In this document: in pieces, positions 57,334-64,000 of the stretch
How the letters are laid out: every line of letters begins with the position of its first letter
How positions within the stretch are numbered: position 1 is the first letter of the stretch
Source of the DNA: Lactobacillus sp. W8174
GTDB taxonomy: Bacteria; Bacillota; Bacilli; Lactobacillales; Lactobacillaceae
Direction: 5' to 3'
NCBI RefSeq assembly: GCF_016100975.1
Contig: NZ_JACFRN010000005.1
Coordinates: 124,001 to 188,000, forward strand
DNA length: 64,000 nucleotides
Notes under the pieces: model-generated
What the model was told of the DNA's origin: nothing
The model's database searches: none
The model's input: the letters and a program-made list of their open reading frames with translations, nothing else
Made by a program: the position numbers and the translations under genes

Positions 57334-58026
57334 TTACTTTTTACGATCTTCTATCTTACCATTTGAATGAGCAATAATGGCTTCATCGCACATTCCCAAA
57401 AAAAGCCCATGTTCTACCACGCCTACGGTATGATCCAAATAATCAGCTAAACCACCAGGAACAGGAATAGGATCAATATTCAAATCGATAATAAAATTGC
57501 CATAATGAGTTACAAAGCGTTCATTTCCTGACATGCGCCACTGCGGATTTAAGCCTTCAGCTTGAAAAAGTCTAAAATTTTGTTCACATGAAATAGGTAA
57601 AACTTCAACAGGCAAAGGAAAACCGCTTAAACGCTCAACCACTTTAGATTCGTCTACAATCCAAATTATTTTGCGAGAATTAACTGCAACGTTTTTTTCC
57701 ATGGTTAAAGCGCCACCGCCACCTTTAATACCATCAAAATTAGCTGCTAATCTGTCTGCACCGTCGATGGTCAAATCCAGTTGGTCTACTGCTTTCAAGT
57801 CATCAACATGAAACCCGTAGCTTTCCATTTGCTTCTTGCTTCTACTTGAAGTCGTTACCACGGCTGCTAAATTAAGTCCTTCTTCTTTTTTTCTTCTGCC
57901 CAATTCATCAATTAAAAATGCCACTGTTGAACCAGTACCTACTCCTAGTTTCATTCCAGGTTTTACTAATTCAGCAGCTTTAATTGCAGCCTGCTTTTTT
58001 AACTTATCCTGTTCTTCTTTATCCAT
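57334..58026 (-). CDS. rpiA: Ribose-5-phosphate isomerase A
   Basis: This 230-residue RpiA has GVGTGSTV (28-35), DLTIDGADRL, IKGGGGALTMEK, KIIWIVDESK, and the RpiA tail GVVEHGLF. It interconverts ribose and ribulose 5-phosphate and so links nucleoside breakdown with phosphoketolase. The ribosome site is modest (GAAAG). Confidence 0.95.
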   Translation of the reverse strand: MDKEEQDKLKKQAAIKAAELVKPGMKLGVGTGSTVAFLIDELGRRKKEEGLNLAAVVTTSSRSKKQMESYGFHVDDLKAVDQLDLTIDGADRLAANFDGIKGGGGALTMEKNVAVNSRKIIWIVDESKVVERLSGFPLPVEVLPISCEQNFRLFQAEGLNPQWRMSGNERFVTHYGNFIIDLNIDPIPVPGGLADYLDHTVGVVEHGLFLGMCDEAIIAHSNGKIEDRKK

Positions 58027-58103
58027 GATTCATGCTTTCTAAAATACGTAATTGATCTGTGACTAAAATTATTATAGCAAAAATATTAGAAAAAGAAGAT
58101 ACA

Positions 58104-58129
58104 AAAAAAGCAGCTATAAACTGCTTTTA
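58104..58129 (-). terminator. Terminator of the dps-like gene
   Basis: AAAAAAAGCAG-CTATAAA-CTGCTTTT with a T run on the minus strand. Confidence 0.85.
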
Positions 58130-58141
58130 AACTTGACTTTA

Positions 58142-58612
58142 TTATTCCGGATCAATTTCAGGAGCCTTGTTAATTTCGCCTGACATCATCCAAATTCTCT
58201 TTTCTACATCAGTGTGGAAACCAGTTAACATATCATTAGTTGAATAGTCTCCTTCTTCATCACTGACTTTAATGCCTTCTTCATAGAGTTGATCAAGGTA
58301 ATGGTAATCTTCAATAATTTTTGCATAACGTTCATCTATTGTTTCGTTCCAATTGCCCTTTTCATCAGGAATCTTAGTTTTAGCTGCTATTTCACCTAAG
58401 GTTGAAACTGGAGAACCATCAAGAGTAATTAAACGTTCAGAAACTTGATCCAGTTGGTCAGCTAATTCGTCCATTACCTTATCTAAATATGGATGTAATT
58501 TCAAAAAACGATTACCACGCATGTACCAGTGATGTTGATGAACCACCATGTGTAGTTGAGTCAAATCAGCAACTAATTGGTTTAAAACTTCTTTAGTCTT
58601 TGGATATTTCAT
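58142..58612 (-). CDS. dps: Dps-family ferritin-like DNA-protection protein
   Basis: This 156-residue protein has the Dps ferroxidase signature (VHQHHWYMRG with His ligands, PYLDKVMDELADQLDQVSERL and LDG). It stores iron and shields DNA from peroxide. Twelve-subunit shells are usual. TTGGAGGCAC precedes the ATG; single-gene unit. Confidence 0.93.
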   Translation of the reverse strand: MKYPKTKEVLNQLVADLTQLHMVVHQHHWYMRGNRFLKLHPYLDKVMDELADQLDQVSERLITLDGSPVSTLGEIAAKTKIPDEKGNWNETIDERYAKIIEDYHYLDQLYEEGIKVSDEEGDYSTNDMLTGFHTDVEKRIWMMSGEINKAPEIDPE

Positions 58613-58725
58613 ATAAAAGTGCCTCCAAAATCTATTAACATTGTTACACTTTTATTATAGCCAGTAAGCGCTATTAATACTAAAATATTGTTTAGCATTT
58701 TTTACTCCTACTATAATCTATAATA

Positions 58726-58756
58726 AAAAAATCTGCCTTTACCAGACAGATTTTAA
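58726..58756 (-). terminator. Terminator of the PTS EIIC gene
   Basis: AAAATCTGTCT-GGTAA-AGGCAGATTTT on the minus strand followed by T. Confidence 0.85.
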
Positions 58757-58768
58757 ATAATCTATTTT

Positions 58769-60133
58769 TTATGCAACATCTGGGGTTGCATTGTTCTTCT
58801 CTTTCTTTAGAGTGACATTGTCATAATGCTTAATAAACGGATACCAGATTAGAAATGCAACTATTGCACATATAATTGCGAGGATCCCTCCTTGCCAACT
58901 TGTCGTAGCTAAGTAGCCACCAATACCAACTGGTGTTGGCCAAGGCTGTTGTACTCTAATGACCGGAACTATCCTTGCCGCAATAGCTAAATAAGCTACC
59001 AGACCGGAAGCCATTGGAGCACAAATAAACGGCACAAATAAGTCAATATTATACACAATAGGCAACCCGAACAGAATTGGTTCGTTTATATTGAAAATTG
59101 CTGGTACAATTTCAACTTTACCTAATTCTTTCAACTGTGTTGAACGTGCTCTTAATACCAGCCAGATAGCAACACCTAATGTGGCACCTGAACCACCAAT
59201 TGTAACAAACGCATTTAAAATTTCACCAGCAAAAACATGGTGAGTACCTTGATTAACATTTGCCTGCATATTAGCTAAAACTATTGGTGAATAAAAGGAG
59301 CTAATAATTGTTGCGCCATGAATTCCAAACCACCATAAAAAGTGAATTAAAAAGAGTATGATCAGGAATCCCCACCAAGTATCTGCAATATTGCTGATGA
59401 AAGAAAACGGGATAAATAACACATTGAATAAATCAGTTCCTGCCAAAACTAAGGCCATATTAATTGCCGACATCACTACAGCAACACAAAAACCAGGTAT
59501 CATGGCACTAAATGAGTTTGCCACTCCTGATGGGACTGAATCTGGCATTTTTATTTGCCAGTTGTGCTTAATTGTAAAGCGATAAATCTGAACGGTTATC
59601 CACGCAACCACTAATCCAATAAAAATACCTACAGCACCTATACGATAAATACCAGTTAATGGACCTGCTTGGTATCCGCCAGCAACCATTTTGTCTTTAG
59701 TAAATATGGTTATAAATTCTACTCTGCCATTTTTCCAAACTAATTCAGCTACGGTAATAAAGAACCCCATTAAGAACATCATCAAGCCATCTATAGGTAT
59801 CAAGTTTAAATGTTCTTCATCACGGTAAATTTTTGTATAAGAGTAAGCAAAAGTACCAGAGAAAACTAGTGCGATGATGCCCATAGTAGCATTATAAACA
59901 GACTGAAACAGATTAGTAAGACGACCTATTGTTCCCGCATACCAAGTAGCAAACCCGGGAGCGGGAATTGCTTGCGGCAATACAGTCAAAATTAAGAAAA
60001 TGGACCCAATTATCGAAAATGAAATAACGCTATAACCCGCATCCATAATCGACCTTACAAATCTTGTGGCAGCAAATTTACCGGCCACTTCAGCAATTCG
60101 ATCTTTTATTGGTTTTTGATTTGGTTCAGCCAT
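58769..60133 (-). CDS. PTS lactose/cellobiose-family EIIC permease (CelB-like)
   Basis: This 454-residue EIIC has about ten membrane segments and motifs of the family: WWFGIHGATIISSFYSPI, GGSGATLGVA, FNINEPILFGLPIVYN and PWPTPVGIGGYL. It moves and phosphorylates a beta-glucoside with EIIA and EIIB. AAAGGAG before the ATG at 60133 favours this start over 60169. A perfect cre lies 54 bases upstream. EIIB was not seen in the window. Confidence 0.93.
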   Translation of the reverse strand: MAEPNQKPIKDRIAEVAGKFAATRFVRSIMDAGYSVISFSIIGSIFLILTVLPQAIPAPGFATWYAGTIGRLTNLFQSVYNATMGIIALVFSGTFAYSYTKIYRDEEHLNLIPIDGLMMFLMGFFITVAELVWKNGRVEFITIFTKDKMVAGGYQAGPLTGIYRIGAVGIFIGLVVAWITVQIYRFTIKHNWQIKMPDSVPSGVANSFSAMIPGFCVAVVMSAINMALVLAGTDLFNVLFIPFSFISNIADTWWGFLIILFLIHFLWWFGIHGATIISSFYSPIVLANMQANVNQGTHHVFAGEILNAFVTIGGSGATLGVAIWLVLRARSTQLKELGKVEIVPAIFNINEPILFGLPIVYNIDLFVPFICAPMASGLVAYLAIAARIVPVIRVQQPWPTPVGIGGYLATTSWQGGILAIICAIVAFLIWYPFIKHYDNVTLKKEKNNATPDVA

Positions 60134-60186
60134 AAAATATACTCCTTTCAAATAGTAATACATAATCAATTACTATTAACAAATAT

Positions 60187-60200
60187 TGTAAGCGTATTCA
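60187..60200 (+). promoter_or_regulatory. Catabolite-response element (cre) upstream of PTS EIIC
   Basis: TGTAAGCGTATTCA fits the cre consensus TGNAANCGNWNNCA at every fixed position. It suggests CcpA repression of the permease. Confidence 0.8.
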
Positions 60201-60212
60201 AATAAAATGCAA

Positions 60213-60713
60213 CTATTTGTCTTTTATTGCAGTTTCGATTGCATTTAAATATTTATCTTTTCCAATAATAATGTTATGTATTCTACGTTCACAGAAATAA
60301 GCTAACAAAATGCCAGCTAATAAAATAGCAATCATAAAATAACTTGAACTTGTACTGGTTATAAAAGGGAAGATTTGCAATTTAAAAGGTAAAAACAGAC
60401 AAACGATCAGAAAAGTATTAGCAACAATTTGTATCCAAAAATAAATTCTTGTAATTGGTACATCACTCCTGTGGTTGTACATTTTTGTTATCTGTTCTAT
60501 AGCAGCAATGCTGGAGAAGAGAGTTAGTATACCAGATAAAATTATCCCTAAGAGTTTTTTATATTGAACTAAAATTAACAGCCAAAAAAGGTTAGCAAAC
60601 AAAAAAATGACAACACAATAACGGACCATTAGATAACGGCTAAAATAAAGATATTTGATCTTATCATTATGTTTTTTACGTTCAACTTTATTTTTCTCTA
60701 AAGAACTATTCAT
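60213..60713 (-). CDS. Unknown membrane protein of the PTS locus
   Basis: The protein has about 166 residues, a basic N-terminus and four membrane segments (about 25-45, 50-70, 90-110, 120-145); I do not recognise a family. It lies 79 bases upstream of the EIIC gene on the same strand and divergent from GH1, so a role in the same sugar system is possible. The start at 60713 with AAAGGA is preferred over 60725. Confidence 0.7.
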   Translation of the reverse strand: MNSSLEKNKVERKKHNDKIKYLYFSRYLMVRYCVVIFLFANLFWLLILVQYKKLLGIILSGILTLFSSIAAIEQITKMYNHRSDVPITRIYFWIQIVANTFLIVCLFLPFKLQIFPFITSTSSSYFMIAILLAGILLAYFCERRIHNIIIGKDKYLNAIETAIKDK

Positions 60714-60791
60714 TTTAAGCTTCATTCCTTTACTATATTATATTAACAAGTATAGTCTAAATTAATCAAATAATGATAATAATTGTACGCC

Positions 60792-62310
<1,519 letters not shown>

Positions 62311-62331
62311 AATAATATTTTAAACAATCAT

Positions 62332-62375
62332 AAAATAAGCGATTCCGCCAATCAGCAGAAATCGCTTATTTTTTA
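62332..62375. terminator. Bidirectional terminator after GH1
   Basis: AAAATAAGCGATT...AATCGCTTATTTTTT between convergent genes. Confidence 0.9.
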
Positions 62376-62476
62376 AGTATTCAATTTTTTTACTATAGAC
62401 CCCGAATAGCCCTTAAAAATAACTGCCAGTCACAAAAAGCATGACTATACTGTTACATTAACTTCGTAACTATTCT

Positions 62477-63418
62477 TTAAAAGTTACTAAATAATTGATC
62501 TATTTTTTGATATTCGTCTGAAGTTAAATCAACTTTCATAGCGGCCGCATTACTCTTAACCTGGGCAGCATTACGGGCACCTGGAATGACAACGCTAATT
62601 GCAGGATTCGCCATATACCATGCTAATACGGTTTGTGTAACTGTCGCTTGATGATCAGCAGCAATTTTTCTGATGCCGTCAATACCTTTCATTGCCTCAT
62701 CATATTGCTTTTCACTGAAATCTCCCAGTAATTTTCCCCCATCACTATTTTTAAATTTTTCCCAGTCTTTTGAATAATATTTACCGGTCAAAAGTCCTGA
62801 TGCTAATGGGAAGAACGGTACAAAGGAAATATTATTTTCTTGTAAGTACTTTAATTCTTCTTTAACCGGAGCTTGGTGAACTAGGCTAAACTGGTCTTCA
62901 ACAATGTCAACTTTGCCATTTTTGTTTGCTTCTTTAATTTGAGCTAAAGAAAAATTGGAAACACCAATTGCTCTTATCTTACCCGCTTTGCGAATCTCAT
63001 CTAAAGTTTCGATTGCTTCATCTTTAGGCGTATCCTTGTCCGGAAAATGAATGTAAAAAATATCAATATAATCTGTTTTCAATCGTAACAAGGCTTCATC
63101 GACTGCTTTTTTAATAAACTCAGGTCTATTATTGATAGCCATATCGTGTGACTGGTCTTGAGCTGCCTTGGTAGCAATAATTACTTTGGACCGATCATAG
63201 TCTTGCAGCACATCACCAATAATTTCTTCAGATCTTCCCAGACCATATACATAAGCTGAATCAAAAAAATTAATTCCTTGTTTTAAAGCTTCTCTTAAAA
63301 GATCATAGCCATCTTGTTCATTTAAATTCTGAAATAAGTTATGTCCACCAACTTTGTTAGTTCCTAAACCTAACGGAGTAGTATAAACGTCACTTTTACC
63401 AATTTTTATTTGTTTCAT
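62477..63418 (-). CDS. Aldo/keto reductase (YhdN/IolS-like)
   Basis: This 313-residue reductase has the AKR set DSAYVYGLG (Asp and Tyr), IIATKAA (Lys), YIHFPD (His), IGVSNFS and VIPGARN. It reduces carbonyl compounds with NADPH; the substrate is unknown. It is unrelated by position to the PTS genes, though on the same strand as EIIA. Confidence 0.9.
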   Translation of the reverse strand: MKQIKIGKSDVYTTPLGLGTNKVGGHNLFQNLNEQDGYDLLREALKQGINFFDSAYVYGLGRSEEIIGDVLQDYDRSKVIIATKAAQDQSHDMAINNRPEFIKKAVDEALLRLKTDYIDIFYIHFPDKDTPKDEAIETLDEIRKAGKIRAIGVSNFSLAQIKEANKNGKVDIVEDQFSLVHQAPVKEELKYLQENNISFVPFFPLASGLLTGKYYSKDWEKFKNSDGGKLLGDFSEKQYDEAMKGIDGIRKIAADHQATVTQTVLAWYMANPAISVVIPGARNAAQVKSNAAAMKVDLTSDEYQKIDQLFSNF

Positions 63419-63547
63419 TTTGATTCTCTCCTAAATAAATGACTTGAGAGGCTCAAGGCAATAATTTTGTAATTTATACATATAAGAAAAAAGCAGACCG
63501 CATTTCATTAAAGCTAAATCAGTTAAGTCAATTCAGTGTTTTTTACC

Positions 63548-63572
63548 TAGGTAATTTATAAAAAATTACCTA
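63548..63572. repeat. Perfect 10-bp inverted repeat
   Basis: TAGGTAATTT-ATAAA-AAATTACCTA lies between the EIIA stop and the aldo/keto reductase start. There is no strong T run on either side, so it may be an operator, a stabilising stem or a weak terminator. Confidence 0.6.
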
Positions 63573-63612
63573 TTTATTAACTAATTGAAATTATTGTAGA
63601 AATAAGTTTTAA

Positions 63613-63987
63613 CTACTTATTAGCAGTTTCTTTCTTTAACGCACCTGCTTTAAAAAGCTTTTCATAAAGGTCTACCATTTCTCCAGCCAAATCCCTAAAG
63701 GTAATGGCATTCATCAAATGATCTTGTGAATGGACTACCAGAAGGGTAACCTTCGTGTGATCTCCTTGAGCCTCTTTCGTCAACATCCCTGTTTGAGAGT
63801 TATGTGCTTCGTTCAAAGATTGATCCGATTCTTTCAATTTAGCACGTGCACCTGCAATGTCACCCTTTTTCGCAAGACGAATAGCTTCAAAAGCAAGGCT
63901 TTTAGCGTTACCACCATTGGCAATAAGTCCCATGGCTGCTTCTAAAGTTTCTTGTTCTTTTTGTTCAGGTGTTTCCTTTTCAGACAT
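63613..63987 (-). CDS. PTS lactose/cellobiose-family EIIA
   Basis: This 124-residue EIIA is a LacF/ChbA-type protein with helices and the phosphorylation motif VHSQDHLMN (His86 corresponds to the active His). It takes phosphate from HPr and passes it to EIIB. AAGGGGATTACG precedes the ATG. Its partner EIIB/EIIC may be the CelB-like gene here or others right of the window. Confidence 0.9.
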   Translation of the reverse strand: MSEKETPEQKEQETLEAAMGLIANGGNAKSLAFEAIRLAKKGDIAGARAKLKESDQSLNEAHNSQTGMLTKEAQGDHTKVTLLVVHSQDHLMNAITFRDLAGEMVDLYEKLFKAGALKKETANK

Positions 63988-64000
63988 CGTAATCCCCTTA

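Noticed and set aside
58613..58720. cre or PerR box upstream of dps
   Set aside because: AATAGCGCTTACT departs from cre at several fixed positions and no PerR-like palindrome is evident.

Overview
The window looks like a Lactobacillus chromosome (Lactobacillaceae, low-GC Firmicute). The evidence is the gene order pcrA-ligA-camS-gatCAB-dagK-rlmD, AGGAGG-type ribosome sites, lipobox lipoproteins, CcpA-type cre sites, a phosphoketolase and LacF/CelB-type PTS genes. The species cannot be named from what I see.

Region 1 (1-12426) is an accessory, visibly AT-rich defence island. From the left it holds the start of an SF2 helicase with a DUF4145-like N-terminus (cut by the window edge), a compact Gabija pair (gajA, gajB) on the same strand, and an IS3-family element with inverted repeats and an AATAT target duplication. 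Next come a LytTR regulator with a DUF3021 membrane partner, a Pyr_excise-like protein with a DUF1722 (YbgA-like) protein, and a restriction-modification-like group: MORC/MutL-like GHKL ATPase, C5 cytosine methyltransferase and a Vsr-type nuclease. An 890-base gene-free stretch separates the island from the core genome.

Region 2 (13317-26260) is housekeeping: rlmD, a Bax-inhibitor-1 membrane protein, then pcrA-ligA-camS-gatC-gatA-gatB-dagK read leftward, a membrane-anchored glucosaminidase and a tRNA-Leu(AAG). Region 3 (26275-35753) has a MarR-controlled multidrug ABC exporter with clear operators, a four-gene surface-polymer group (CDP-glycerol transferase, flippase, GT32 glycosyltransferase, SprT-like protein), an aldo/keto reductase, a CPBP membrane protein and a TetR regulator.

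Region 4 (35781-47893) is the most interesting metabolic locus. FrlB-like deglycase and FrlD-like kinase genes lie directly in front of a complete oligopeptide ABC transporter (oppABCDF), followed by a ClbS/DfsB-family protein and a GntR/UTRA regulator. This suggests import and breakdown of glycated (Amadori) amino acids or peptides. A polar amino-acid ABC transporter (glnQHPP) lies immediately upstream.

Region 5 (48201-64000) contains a free-methionine-R-sulfoxide reductase, a P2A-type cation ATPase behind a probable yybP-ykoY manganese riboswitch, phosphoketolase with a divergent DeoR regulator and an unrecognised small gene, a nucleoside hydrolase-GntR pair, rpiA, dps, and a beta-glucoside PTS group (EIIC, unknown membrane protein, divergent GH1 enzyme, EIIA) with good cre sites. 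Assignments rest on reading motifs by eye; no search was run.
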